Below the pieces are notes generated by a model. That model made no database searches and was not told the DNA's origin. It saw only the letters and a list, made by a program, of their open reading frames with translations. DNA of 34,239 nucleotides from contig CAYWNA010000137.1 of assembly GCA_964459305.1 (NCBI GenBank), positions 1-34,239 of the forward strand, given 5' to 3'. The DNA comes from CAYWNA01 sp964459305. GTDB lineage: Bacteria > Planctomycetota > Planctomycetia > Pirellulales > Pirellulaceae. Shown here in pieces: positions 24,344 through 33,428 of the stretch. The translations under genes were made by a program, and so were the position numbers. Position 1 is the stretch's first letter. Each line of letters opens with the position of its first letter.

Positions 24344-26011
24344 CTACTCGCCACCTCTACGCACGCTCGAACGTCCCGCTGACATCGCGGGGATGAAGTC
24401 ACTCTCGCGGAGTTTGATGAAAGTAGTGCCCTGCCAAACTGTCACCCAGAGTTCTCCGGGACGCCGTTCGAAGACGAACGGATAAGACACGCGCTGGCCT
24501 CGTAGGCGAAGGAGTATCACCGGCTCGCTCCACGTTTTCCCGTCGTCCTCGGAGAAGGCCATGGAGAGCTCCTCGCGCCGGCCGAGACGTGGAGGACGGT
24601 TCTCGGCGAAGCGATTCCAGAACAGCACGAGCCTTCCGCTCTTGAGTCGTTTCAGGATCCCCGGCGAACCGCTGGCCTTGATGGCGCTGGGCACAGGTTT
24701 GGTCCAGGTGCGTCCCCGGTCGCTGCTGAAGCATTCGTAGAAATGGCCGTGGTAGCTTCGCAGGAGAATCCAAAGCCTCCCGTCGCGCAACTCCGTCAGT
24801 GTGCCTTCGATACTACCCGCGTGGTCGCCCTTGCCGCCGATGTCCATCACGTTGCTCGAAATCCACGTTTTCCCGTCGTCCTGGCTGGAGTAGGTGAGCG
24901 AGACGTGGCGTCCTGGATTGTTCGCCGCATCCTGTTCGACAAGGACCAGCTCACCCGTGGTAAGCTCGATCATGTCGCGCAGGGCACCGCAGTAGCCACG
25001 TTGGAGAATGCACACATCGCGCCATGTGCGGCCATCGTCGTCGCTCCGGGCGATCCAGGTGAAGCGTTTCATGTCCGGCAGCGGTTCCTGACGCTCGTAG
25101 TCCCACGATATCTTCTCGTTGGCGATGTTCAGAAACACGCAGAGCAATGTCCCTGCACGCGTTTTCAATAGGAGCGTGTCGGCGTTCATATCGCGAATGC
25201 GGAATCTCATGTCTTCGGTCTCGATTCTCCCGCGTGGGGTCCAGATTTTGCCGTCGTCTTCGCTCGCAAAGGCCTGGATGCCGCCCTCGACGTTCACCAC
25301 GGTCAGAACGGTTTTCTGTGAAAGATTCACGAACGGGCCGTGCCATTGCGTGTCCTGCAATTCCGTTTTCGGATGATACCAAAGCGAGTACATGCCGGGC
25401 TTGTAGATCTGCGGCGCAAAGTGTCCTTCGGCGGCGAAGGATTCAAGTTCGATCGTGGCGCGCCGGGCATCGAACCCGAAGCAGTCGAACGTACTGCGGG
25501 ACACATTCGCGCCGTACACCTCTCGACCGTCAACAAAGAACGAGATGCGATTGCCTTTCCGGACTACTTCGAGTGCGAACGGTTCGCCGTCGCGGATCCC
25601 GACTTCGGCGGGCGGCTTCCAGGCGATTCCACCTCGGCCCTTTGGCGTAAGGACGCCGGTGATGTAAACTTTGCCGTGATTCCCTTCGAACCCGAAGGAG
25701 TTATTCATATCGAACGAGAATCGCGCCGCGCTGTGGCGCAGCCCCCGCACCGTGAGCCGAGCCGTGATGCGAAAATCACCCTCCACCAAACCGCGATTCG
25801 CCAGCAACCAGTTGTCCGGCCCGGCGCCGACCAGAACGTCCTTCCCCTTTTTCCACGCCTCGCCTTCATAAACCACCGCCAGCGGTTCGCCCTTTTCCAC
25901 AAAGACGAGTTCTTCGCGCGGCGCCATCTGCTCCACTTCATCCACGCCGAACGCGAACGCGCCGAGTGCACCGACGACGAGAACAGCAAGACACATCATT
26001 TTTCCCATCAT
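24344..26011 (-). CDS. Secreted BNR-repeat sialidase-like protein (second in operon)
   Basis: 555 residues; ATG at 26011 (a second in-frame ATG follows immediately), with AGGA about 7 nt upstream. Signal peptide MMGKMMCLAVLVVGALGAFA, cleaved near FGVDEV. Residues about 40-205 form a concanavalin-like sandwich (EGDFRITARLTVRGL, then RISFFVDGREVYG) of the 3-keto-disaccharide hydrolase type. From about 215 the sialidase propeller shows Asp boxes SEDDGKIW, SDDDGRTW, SQDDGKTW, SSDRGRTW and SEDDGKTW. Likely exported to act on extracellular glycans. Its sequence is clearly different from the other two sialidase-like proteins, so these are not recent tandem duplicates. Confidence 0.88.
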   Translation of the reverse strand: MMGKMMCLAVLVVGALGAFAFGVDEVEQMAPREELVFVEKGEPLAVVYEGEAWKKGKDVLVGAGPDNWLLANRGLVEGDFRITARLTVRGLRHSAARFSFDMNNSFGFEGNHGKVYITGVLTPKGRGGIAWKPPAEVGIRDGEPFALEVVRKGNRISFFVDGREVYGANVSRSTFDCFGFDARRATIELESFAAEGHFAPQIYKPGMYSLWYHPKTELQDTQWHGPFVNLSQKTVLTVVNVEGGIQAFASEDDGKIWTPRGRIETEDMRFRIRDMNADTLLLKTRAGTLLCVFLNIANEKISWDYERQEPLPDMKRFTWIARSDDDGRTWRDVCILQRGYCGALRDMIELTTGELVLVEQDAANNPGRHVSLTYSSQDDGKTWISSNVMDIGGKGDHAGSIEGTLTELRDGRLWILLRSYHGHFYECFSSDRGRTWTKPVPSAIKASGSPGILKRLKSGRLVLFWNRFAENRPPRLGRREELSMAFSEDDGKTWSEPVILLRLRGQRVSYPFVFERRPGELWVTVWQGTTFIKLRESDFIPAMSAGRSSVRRGGE

Positions 26012-26054
26012 GCGATCCTGATTGTGTTCACCCTACAGTTGCATAGGAGGCGGC

Positions 26055-26199
26055 GTAGGACGGGTCTCCCGACCCGTCTTTCACCGTGAACAAGGGTTCT
26101 TCTTCTGCTGTTTGCAGATCTCACGTTCCGTGAGTCATATGAACATCCGACTGAATACGATTTCGCACTTGAATCGACGGGTCGGGAGACCCGTCCTAC
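26055..26199. mobile_element. 145-bp MITE-like element with 24-bp perfect inverted ends
   Basis: Ends starting GTAGGACGGGTCTCCCGACC (26055-26078) and their exact inverse (26176-26199) enclose about 97 bp without a gene. It fills the gap between the first and second sialidase-like genes and could form a large hairpin in the operon transcript. Read on the minus strand, the right-hand end gives the peptide VGRVSRPV, which is why small spurious frames appear here. No transposase; no clear target duplication. Confidence 0.75.
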
Positions 26200-26229
26200 A
26201 TTTTCCTTTGCAGCGTTGGGGTTCACTAC

Positions 26230-27936
26230 TCAACGATTTGGTCTAAAAACCTCATCCACGCTCCAAAACACCACGCCCATGTGATAGCGGGGGTGGATCG
26301 GCGTGCGCTGCGAGTAGTAGGCGGTCAGGATGCGACCATCGGCCAGTTGCACGCTGCTCGGGTAGCCGCAGTCGCCGCTGATCGAGCTGGCAATGGCCGT
26401 CGAAACCGGGCTCCACGTCTTGCCGCAGTTGCTGCTGATACGCACGCCCACGCCCCGGGCGCCGGGTCGGCGGTCGCCGTGGGTGAGTAACAGCCGCCCG
26501 TCGGCCAGCCGGAGGAGATGGCCGGGGTGTTGCGCCGTGGAAGTCGTGGCCTGCGCCTGCCATGTCTTGCCGTTGTCGCCCGACACATAGATGTCCATGC
26601 CGCTGACCCTTGCGGCGGCGAGCCAAGTTCCGTCGGCGAGTTGGCATAGGGCGGTTTCGTTGTGATCCTTGGCGATAGTGGACTCGATAGTCCACGTGCG
26701 TCCGTCGTCGCGGCTGCGCAGAAAGTAGCAGTGATACGTGTAGCCCGTGCTACCGGGCGTCTGCGCGTAGCCCGACACACACAGCGTGCCGTCGTTGGCT
26801 TGGATGATGTCGCCGAAGGGAATGAATTCGCTCATGTTCTCTTCCCAGGGAAAATCCCTGGATACTTGCCACGTGCGCCCTCCGTCGGACGAGCGACAGA
26901 TCCAGGGCTTGAGGATCCTGGTGTGCCGCGGCGCGCTCATGTCGCGTTTGTCCCAGCCGGAGCAGAGCACAATCAAGTCGTCGTTGCGGGCCAAGCCGGC
27001 CGCGAGATTCATGCGGCAGGTACCGGGCTCGTGCATGGCTGGCGTGCCGCGTAGTGTCCACGTCTTGCCCTGGTCCGTGCTGGCCCAGCATTGGGCGTCA
27101 CCTTCGCCTCCGCCGTGGCTGGGCAGGCTGTAGATCGTGGCGACGATCGCGCCGTCGGGCATCACGGTCAGGTTCGGCCACGCGCAGACGTTGTCCACGG
27201 CCACGTAGGACTTCGGCAGTGGTGGCGGTGGCGCGGGGGCTTCCTCCACAGCAAACTCCACGAGATGGTAGTGGCCTTGGCCCGAAGAGCCGCTTTCATT
27301 TGAACCCCAGACAAGTCGCGGCGTGACATTCTTCGGCGATTCGCCGGTGTAACCGGTCAGTACGGGCTCCTCGTCGCCATCGACAAACACAGCGAGTTCG
27401 CCGCATTTGCCCTTTGTCGGCTCGAACACGAAATCAAAACGATGGTAGCCCAGCCCGCGGATCTTGGCCGTCATGGTTGGCCCGTGCAAGCCGAGCGTGA
27501 GCACGGTGTTGTCCTGGTCATCCGTGGTGAATCGCATGAGGTGGCGCGTGGTCGAGTTGGCCACTTCGCCGCAGACGGAAAAGTTGGGCCGTTGCAGGCT
27601 TTCCACGACACGTAGATGCATGGTGAACCGCCAACGGCGCCCATCCACTACGGCCAACTCGGGCACGGTGAGCATCTTCTGGTAGCTCAACGCGACTCGT
27701 GCATCCAGTGTGCCATCGTCGTCAATGCACCATGCGGCCAGACCGCCGACCCGGTCCTCAGTCACTGGCTCTTCGGCGATTTCGCCGGCGTGAATCTTCG
27801 ATCTATACCAACCTTCGGTCGAAGGATCGCTGTCGCCGTTGTGGCAGATAAGCACGTGCTTGAGTCCATCGTCGGCGGCGCCAAAGGCGACGTGAACCAA
27901 AGACAGGGCAGCAAGCAGAGTTGTTCGTACACACAT
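26230..27936 (-). CDS. Secreted BNR-repeat sialidase-like protein (first in operon)
   Basis: 568 residues from ATG 27936, with AGGA about 7 nt upstream. Signal peptide MCVRTTLLAALSLVHVAFGA. The N-terminal part (about 30-230) is a beta-sandwich (RWRFTMHLRVVE, then GYHRFDFVFEPTKGKCGELA), followed by a Pro-rich linker (APAPPPPLP) and a sialidase propeller with five Asp boxes: STDQGKTW, SSDGGRTW, SRDDGRTW, SGDNGKTW and SSNCGKTW. As the most upstream gene of the four it probably follows the operon promoter in 27937-28403. Exo-sialidase or related exo-glycosidase activity is inferred from the family only; the last Asp box is degenerate (Asn for Asp). Confidence 0.88.
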   Translation of the reverse strand: MCVRTTLLAALSLVHVAFGAADDGLKHVLICHNGDSDPSTEGWYRSKIHAGEIAEEPVTEDRVGGLAAWCIDDDGTLDARVALSYQKMLTVPELAVVDGRRWRFTMHLRVVESLQRPNFSVCGEVANSTTRHLMRFTTDDQDNTVLTLGLHGPTMTAKIRGLGYHRFDFVFEPTKGKCGELAVFVDGDEEPVLTGYTGESPKNVTPRLVWGSNESGSSGQGHYHLVEFAVEEAPAPPPPLPKSYVAVDNVCAWPNLTVMPDGAIVATIYSLPSHGGGEGDAQCWASTDQGKTWTLRGTPAMHEPGTCRMNLAAGLARNDDLIVLCSGWDKRDMSAPRHTRILKPWICRSSDGGRTWQVSRDFPWEENMSEFIPFGDIIQANDGTLCVSGYAQTPGSTGYTYHCYFLRSRDDGRTWTIESTIAKDHNETALCQLADGTWLAAARVSGMDIYVSGDNGKTWQAQATTSTAQHPGHLLRLADGRLLLTHGDRRPGARGVGVRISSNCGKTWSPVSTAIASSISGDCGYPSSVQLADGRILTAYYSQRTPIHPRYHMGVVFWSVDEVFRPNR

Positions 27937-28403
27937 GACTTATCCTCGCTTCCGATAGTTCTCGTCTTGTCTCCGGCCAAGAAACGCTATGACGGCCCTC
28001 GACTCCGCACTTCTCACCAGTCCCACAAGCCCGAAGCCTAGCTTTTGATGTTGCGTGTTTTTCCGGCTGGATCCTTGGCCGAAGGCCATCGTCATCGTAG
28101 CCTGGGGTAGCGCCGGTAGCACCCCGCTATTGTACACAGCAGGATATCGACGCAACCCTCTTTGGCCGAATGCCATTGTCATCGCAGCCTGACATCCAAA
28201 GATAGTCTCCTATCCGCCCGGGATGCAACGTGGCCGTTGGGCTTCGTGGGTCATAATGCTATCCGGTCCAAGCCGTCCGGAGTGTAAGCTTCGATTGCCG
28301 GGGTGACCGAGCCGCGTTAGACTCGTTTTAGTCGGTGGGTCGCCTCAAACCGCGAACCGTCGATTTGCCGAAGCCGGATTGTCTCTGTGCAAGGAACCAT
28401 ACC
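27937..28403. other. Divergent intergenic region with repeats
   Basis: This region separates the sialidase operon from the Tat-exported gene and must hold their promoters. Apart from the two-copy direct repeat at 28075-28191 nothing definite was seen; the small minus-strand frame at 27940-28182 is the repeat itself being translated. Confidence 0.5.
28075..28191. repeat. Two-copy 30-bp direct repeat
   Basis: Copies at 28075-28104 and 28162-28191 share the frame TTGGCCGAA-GCCAT-GTCATCG-AGCCTG with about three differences and are spaced 87 bp apart. Each copy, read on the minus strand, starts a short peptide MTMAFGQ. Probably a dispersed intergenic repeat; two regulator sites in tandem are an alternative. 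Confidence 0.65.
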
Positions 28404-29609
28404 ATGCAAGCACCACGACGATTAGCACGGCGTGATTTCCTGGGAGCAACGGTGACCGCGGGTGTGGCGGCCATCGCCACCGGGGCCGCCAGCGCATCGG
28501 AAGACGGCAAAGACAAGCCACAGCTTCCGGCATCCCACCCGGCCCGATGGTTGGCCGACAAGTTCGTCCAATGGCAAAACCCCTACGGGCGACTCGATCC
28601 GAAACACTGTCCGGTCGCTGATGGCGGAGTCCGGGTGATCAGCCATTCCTTCATCGGCATCAGTCTGTACCGTGCGTACGCGGCCACTGGCGTCGAGGCC
28701 TACAAGACCGCTGCCGACCGATACGTGCTGTTCTACATGGGCTGGATGCGCGAGCCGGAGCACGTTCACTCGGCCCACTACGGCCTGGCGCTGGCGGCGT
28801 ATCGCCAATTCAGGCGTCACAACCCGAAAGAGAAACTGTTCGACGCCAGGGCCGCGTCACTGTTTGACTATGCGCTGGCGTTTCGGTGGGACGAGGGAAG
28901 CTACTTCCGCAACGGATACGCGGGTGGCGGAATGCCCGATGCCGGAAACTCCAACGACAACTGCGAGATGGGCCGGGGCCTGATCGCCTACTATGACTTG
29001 ACTGAGAATCCCAGAGTCCTGGCCGAGGCTGAAGGGCTGGCCGCATACTTCACCACCGAGGTCAAGCCTGGCACGTATCAGGGGTGCTGGTCGTCTGAAC
29101 TGGGCACTTGGGTGGTGGCTCCGACGGCCAACGATCGATTCGAGCACTTCGAGAATACACCGGCGAGTCGCACGGGTTGGGGATTCTCCTCGGTCGATAC
29201 GATCGAGTACCTGGCGGAACTTGCCGCAGCCACGCGGCACGAAGACCTTAAGACCGACATCGCCCGAGTCTGCGCCGCGTCGATGAAATGGCAGTTCGAC
29301 GCGTGCCAGTTCGACGACGGCGCCTGCGGAATGAGCGGCCGCGACGACAAATGGTGGGGAATGACTGCCGGTGCCGTCTTGTCCTTCCTTCGCACGCGCG
29401 ACGCAGGGTTCCTTTCCGCTAAGGACGTCGCGAGCTATCGCCCCAAAGCCCAGGCGGCAAGGGATTGGCTGCTGACGCACGCCACCGACGAAACGCTGAA
29501 GTCGGGCGGGTATCTGCGCGTCACCGGCAGATCGCGACCGAAACTCGACAACCAAGCCTGGCTGTTCGGCTGGTGCCTGGATGCGCTGCTGCGCGTGGAT
29601 GACGTTTGA
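28404..29609 (+). CDS. Tat-exported alpha-helical protein, possible six-hairpin glycosidase
   Basis: 401 residues from ATG 28404, chosen because AAGGAA lies 7 nt upstream and because a twin-arginine signal follows at once (LARRDFLGATVTAG, residues 7-20); the frame is open upstream to 28335 without coding character. The mature protein is made of repeated helical hairpins with aromatic loops (ISHSFIGISLYRAYAATG, then HYGLALAAYRQF, NCEMGRGLIAYYDLT and GWGFSSVDTIEYLAELAAAT), as in (alpha/alpha)6-barrel glycosidases and lyases. No family-specific catalytic motif was identified; D and E candidates lie in RWDEGSYFRNG and the NDNCEMG segment. Located divergently from the sialidase operon and 54 bp before a GH-A glycosidase on the same strand, so a role in glycan breakdown is likely. 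The exact enzyme is unknown. Confidence 0.78.
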   Translation: MQAPRRLARRDFLGATVTAGVAAIATGAASASEDGKDKPQLPASHPARWLADKFVQWQNPYGRLDPKHCPVADGGVRVISHSFIGISLYRAYAATGVEAYKTAADRYVLFYMGWMREPEHVHSAHYGLALAAYRQFRRHNPKEKLFDARAASLFDYALAFRWDEGSYFRNGYAGGGMPDAGNSNDNCEMGRGLIAYYDLTENPRVLAEAEGLAAYFTTEVKPGTYQGCWSSELGTWVVAPTANDRFEHFENTPASRTGWGFSSVDTIEYLAELAAATRHEDLKTDIARVCAASMKWQFDACQFDDGACGMSGRDDKWWGMTAGAVLSFLRTRDAGFLSAKDVASYRPKAQAARDWLLTHATDETLKSGGYLRVTGRSRPKLDNQAWLFGWCLDALLRVDDV

Positions 29610-29663
29610 GCCGGATCGAGCGTCTGGGAATCACATTTATCACCCGTGACAGAGAGCCGATTC

Positions 29664-32450
29664 ATGATTGACCACCGTCTACTGACCACGATCCAATCGT
29701 GTAGTGCCGCCAGCGTGGGAGTGTCGCATCAAGGACGTGAGCGACCGCCGTACGCAACACTGGGACTGATGGTTTTGTTGCTGGTTTTTGGCGAGAACTC
29801 ATGGGGAGAGTCGAAGCCTCTGGTTCGGGTTGCCGTGCCGCTGCCCAACGCCGGTTTCGAGGAGGCGGATGATGCCGCGTGGGAGTCTGTTCGCGAGCAG
29901 GGTGGCGATTTGCGGCGGGATGGCGAGATGGCGCATTCAGGCCGCGCCTCCCTGCGTGCGAGCGCGACACCGGGGAAAGCTGGGTTCTTCCTCGACAGCA
30001 ACCGCCTCGTCCCGGTTCGTGCCGGCGAGACGTTCAAGCTGGCCGCTTGGGTGAAAACGGACAGTGCGACAGGCAGCAGCTATCTCAGTCTCGATGGCTA
30101 CGCAGACGGAAATTTCGTCCGGATGCTGGGGCAGAGCAGAGACTCGAAGGGGACGACGCCGGGTTGGGTCTATCGATGGGCGGTTGTTACGGTTCCCGCA
30201 GACGGTGGAATCAGCCATGTTCGGCCTGCCTTGCGCAGCGAGAACAACTCCGGAACGGCTTGGTTCGACGACGTGCAGCTGTGGCGGTTACCTGCTGACG
30301 AACCGGTGACGACCGGACCGCCGCTGGCCCCGCCCTTCGGACAGATTACCAGTGACGATGGCCATTTGGTCGGTTCGGACGGGAACCGCGTCCGTTTCTG
30401 GGGTGTCAATGCGGTGGACGAACCGGGGCGAACTTATCGCGAGATTACGCACATCGTGCGTCGCATTCGAGAAACGGGATTCAACGCCGTGCGGCTCCAC
30501 CTGTACGACATTCGTTTCATCGATATCGAAGCGAAGAACGAGGCTGGCGAAAGGACCAGCGTGGTCTTTCAGGAAGCCTCGCGAGGCGATGGGTCGTTGC
30601 TCGATAAGCTCGACTACTTCATCTACTGCTGCGAGCGCGAAGGGCTGTACCTCTACCTGACCTTCGATCGGCGGCGCGTCAAGTTCGCGCCGGGTGACTA
30701 CGACGTGCTTCCGTCAGACGGCTCTGACGACGAAAAAGCATGGAAAGAAGCGATAGAGCAGCTTCAGCCGAGCGGCGCCGACGAACATGCCTACTTTGTT
30801 GATCGACGGCTGGCGGAGGCGCAGGCACGCTATGTCCGCCAGCTTGTCGACCACCGCAACGTCTATACCGGCACGCGCATCGCCGACGATCGCCACGTGG
30901 CCCTTTACGAGTTGACCAACGAGAACCATTTCCCGGAATGGATGCTGCAAGGCGAGTTCCGCAAATGGCCCGACTATTTCCAGCACGTATTGCAGGATCG
31001 ATGGAACGGGTGGCTGCGGGAACGATACGGTGATGATCAGAAACTCCGGGCAGCCTGGGGAAAGCTCGGCAAGGGCGAATCGGTCGGCCAGGGAACGGTG
31101 GTGCTGGTACCGTCGCTGGGTCAGGCCAAAGACTATCCGGCGACACGGCTCGCGGACGTCCATCGTTTCGTTTACGACCTGTTCATCAGCTACTCGCAAC
31201 GCCTCGAAGGAATCATCCGCGTTGCGGGCCACAGTTCGGCCAGGACGCCCATCAGTTGGGACACGCTTCACGAACACAAACACAAATGGTATTACCCCTG
31301 CTCGCAAGCCGATCTCGTCACGGTCGGCACCTACACCCACGGAGGCACGGAACCCGACCGCGAAACGTGCGTTTTGACTCGTCCGCCGAAGGCGCTGTAC
31401 AACTTGAGTCACGCCAGCATGTTGGGCAAGCCCATGGTCGTCTACGAAACGAATACGCTCAAACCCGACTGGTGGCGGGCAGTCTACCCGATGTGGATCG
31501 CAGCGTTCGCGTCGACACACGACTGGGACGGCATCTTCTGGTACACGTGGGGCGACGGCACCGTCCCCGACCAGTTCGACGACGACACCTATTCGGCCAC
31601 CGGCCTGCGCTATGCGAGCGTGGGACACCAGTGGCACGGTATTGTTATCTCCACGGACGAGGTCTTGATGGCAAGTTTGCGCGCGGCGGGCGAGGTCTTT
31701 CGCGGCTGCCACCTTCCCAGCACTGCCGACCCGGTTGTTGTCACGATCGGGGCGCGGGATCTGCTCGGGCCGAGGCTCTGGGTGGGCGACATCGACGTGC
31801 CCTATCCGGAAGACGCACCCTTGCCCTGGAAACGCGCCCACGCTCTGGGTGCCACCGATTTCCTTCACACCGTCCGCTACCGATTCGACATGGATCGGGC
31901 GGATAGTTCGGTTTCACGCCCGCTCATCCCTTCGGTACCGCAGCCATGCAGTCCGGTCTCCGGCCTCACCTATGACTGGCAGCGCGGTCTGATGGTCATC
32001 GATACGCCGACGGCCAAAGCGGCGGTCGGGTTTGTTGACCAGACCGTCTCATTCAGCGACGGGGTGGGAATTACCGATATCGCCGGCATCGATCCACGCT
32101 TCGTCTGTTTCGCATTCGTCTCGACCGATGGACGCCCCCTGCAGGAAGCTCGCCATGCGATTCTCGTTCTTACCACGTACGGAGAAAACCGCGGGCGCAT
32201 CCTCCGGCCCAACCCCGATGCCGTGTCGGCAAACGTATCCCGATTCGCCAAGCTCGTCCAGTCCTGGGGCGCCGCCCCACCGGCCATCGCCCGCCCGTCG
32301 GCCAAAATCCAATTCGGCACCCACTGGAACTGGCAAGCCTTCGACTTTACCCTTCAACCAATCGCCGAAGGCAAAAAGCAGGAAACCCTCCAAATACCAG
32401 CGGGCACGCCCCTCTATCGCATCCAGTTGGACCGAGACGGTATTCCATGA
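29664..32450 (+). CDS. Exported GH-A-clan (GH5-like) glycosidase with N-terminal carbohydrate-binding domain
   Basis: 928 residues from ATG 29664 (AGAGAG about 9 nt upstream; a GTG at 29646 is an alternative). The export segment LGLMVLLLVFG sits at 33-43 after an unusually long N-region. Residues about 55-210 are a CBM4/9-like jelly roll (NAGFEEADDAAWESV, then FKLAAWVKTDS and AWFDDVQLWRL). A TIM barrel follows: VRFWGVNAVDEPG, TGFNAVRLHLYD, then ALYELTNENHF with the acid/base E420 after Asn, and MVVYETNT with the nucleophile E595, the two glutamates expected for a retaining GH-A enzyme. The C-terminal 230 residues are beta-rich. Likely an endo-acting enzyme on an extracellular polysaccharide; the substrate is not predictable. 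It probably forms an operon with the preceding gene. Confidence 0.87.
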   Translation: MIDHRLLTTIQSCSAASVGVSHQGRERPPYATLGLMVLLLVFGENSWGESKPLVRVAVPLPNAGFEEADDAAWESVREQGGDLRRDGEMAHSGRASLRASATPGKAGFFLDSNRLVPVRAGETFKLAAWVKTDSATGSSYLSLDGYADGNFVRMLGQSRDSKGTTPGWVYRWAVVTVPADGGISHVRPALRSENNSGTAWFDDVQLWRLPADEPVTTGPPLAPPFGQITSDDGHLVGSDGNRVRFWGVNAVDEPGRTYREITHIVRRIRETGFNAVRLHLYDIRFIDIEAKNEAGERTSVVFQEASRGDGSLLDKLDYFIYCCEREGLYLYLTFDRRRVKFAPGDYDVLPSDGSDDEKAWKEAIEQLQPSGADEHAYFVDRRLAEAQARYVRQLVDHRNVYTGTRIADDRHVALYELTNENHFPEWMLQGEFRKWPDYFQHVLQDRWNGWLRERYGDDQKLRAAWGKLGKGESVGQGTVVLVPSLGQAKDYPATRLADVHRFVYDLFISYSQRLEGIIRVAGHSSARTPISWDTLHEHKHKWYYPCSQADLVTVGTYTHGGTEPDRETCVLTRPPKALYNLSHASMLGKPMVVYETNTLKPDWWRAVYPMWIAAFASTHDWDGIFWYTWGDGTVPDQFDDDTYSATGLRYASVGHQWHGIVISTDEVLMASLRAAGEVFRGCHLPSTADPVVVTIGARDLLGPRLWVGDIDVPYPEDAPLPWKRAHALGATDFLHTVRYRFDMDRADSSVSRPLIPSVPQPCSPVSGLTYDWQRGLMVIDTPTAKAAVGFVDQTVSFSDGVGITDIAGIDPRFVCFAFVSTDGRPLQEARHAILVLTTYGENRGRILRPNPDAVSANVSRFAKLVQSWGAAPPAIARPSAKIQFGTHWNWQAFDFTLQPIAEGKKQETLQIPAGTPLYRIQLDRDGIP

Positions 32451-32552
32451 AGCGTACGCTGCAATGGGAGAGAAGCGAAGGCACCGACGGTTGTGAATGC
32501 GCACAGAGGCACCTACGAACGTTAGCCTACCGTACGAACAGCGGGTCATCCG

Positions 32553-32975
32553 TCATGCCGAATACGTCAGTTCCCCTGCGACCGTCGCACCGAGCGCTTC
32601 GATGACTTGTTTGAGGCGTGTCAGGCTCGCCGAGGAATAGTCGGTGGCTTCGTACCGCTGAATCTGTTGTTCTTTCAAACCCAGTCGTTCAGCGAGCTCT
32701 TTTTGACTCAGCCCTGCCACGATACGCGCCTCGACGAGGGCTCGTGGTAGTTCGTCAAACGATTCGATGTAAATCGGCTTCCGACCACCCGACCGCAGTT
32801 GTTCGAATTGCTCCACTTCCTCCCGTAACTCTTCAAGTTGGCTTCGCAGAGCATCTTCTTCGAGTTTCCGCAGTCGGGTATCCATGCCTCCGCGCGAAGC
32901 GAGTTCATCGAGGCCCGTTTCGAACTTGGCAATCTGCGATTTCGTGATCTTATATTGTCGTTCGTTCTTAATCAT
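32553..32975 (-). CDS. Xre/HigA-like helix-turn-helix regulator (putative antitoxin)
   Basis: 140 residues from ATG 32975 with an AGGGTGAG ribosome site. Residues 36-62 form a charged coiled-coil-like helix; 78-131 are an Xre-type HTH domain (PRALVEARIVAGLSQKELAE then LGLKEQQIQRYEATDYSSAS). The sequence style matches antitoxin-type Xre regulators that bind their own promoter. It lies 9 bp after the nucleotidyltransferase gene on the same strand, so the order is effector first, regulator second, as in HigBA-type modules. Likely represses the promoter at 33429-33457. The antitoxin role is inferred from layout. Confidence 0.88.
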   Translation of the reverse strand: MIKNERQYKITKSQIAKFETGLDELASRGGMDTRLRKLEEDALRSQLEELREEVEQFEQLRSGGRKPIYIESFDELPRALVEARIVAGLSQKELAERLGLKEQQIQRYEATDYSSASLTRLKQVIEALGATVAGELTYSA

Positions 32976-32984
32976 GGCTCACCC

Positions 32985-33422
32985 TCACAGGTCCAGGGCA
33001 ACGATACCCTTTTGAGCTTCGGTCTCTCTATCGATCTGGAAGAACTCAAGAAACGTGTTACCGACCAAATCGGCTGTGAAGCTCGATGGAAAAAAATCAC
33101 AACCGAATTTCGCTTTCTGGGCCGCACGTCGATCAGCGAAGTCTCCAAACACGGGTTCAAGTTCCAGCAACCGATCCAAATCGACACCTTTCGGATCCCA
33201 AGCAACATCAATGTCGCCCGGTTTATCCTTGTCGGTGACGAAACTACCGTTCACAAAAACCCGCCGACACCCGGCTTCACGAAGCGGCTCGAGCGCGGCT
33301 TTCAGTCCGGCTAGCAACTCGCGACGCCAACTCGTCCAGCCGAACCGCTGTACTATCTCGTCCCAATCGGCTTCATGCACGCCCGGTGGCAAGTTTCCGC
33401 TTCCATCGAATGCAGGTATCAT
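32985..33422 (-). CDS. DUF6932-like nucleotidyltransferase-fold protein (putative toxin or effector)
   Basis: 145 residues. The N-terminus MIPAFDGSGNLPPGVHEADW is what I associate with the DUF6932 family. The core has the nucleotidyltransferase signature VNGSFVTDKDKPGDIDVAW: G59-S60, nine residues, then D70-x-D72, with a plausible third carboxylate D109 in KFGCDFFPSS. These residues would bind metal and NTP, so the protein could transfer a nucleotide to an RNA or protein target, as in MNT- or AbiEii-type toxins. It is followed 9 bp later by an Xre regulator, and a promoter lies directly before its ATG, leaving almost no leader. The function is untested as far as I know; toxin is an inference. 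Confidence 0.85.
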   Translation of the reverse strand: MIPAFDGSGNLPPGVHEADWDEIVQRFGWTSWRRELLAGLKAALEPLREAGCRRVFVNGSFVTDKDKPGDIDVAWDPKGVDLDRLLELEPVFGDFADRRAAQKAKFGCDFFPSSFTADLVGNTFLEFFQIDRETEAQKGIVALDL

Positions 33423-33428
33423 TGCACA

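Noticed and set aside
27940..28182. 80-codon frame with two MTMAFGQ segments
   Set aside because: It is the two-copy DNA repeat read as protein.
30714..31868. 384-codon minus-strand frame opposite the GH-A gene
   Set aside because: Shadow of a GC-rich gene whose plus-strand product has both catalytic glutamates.
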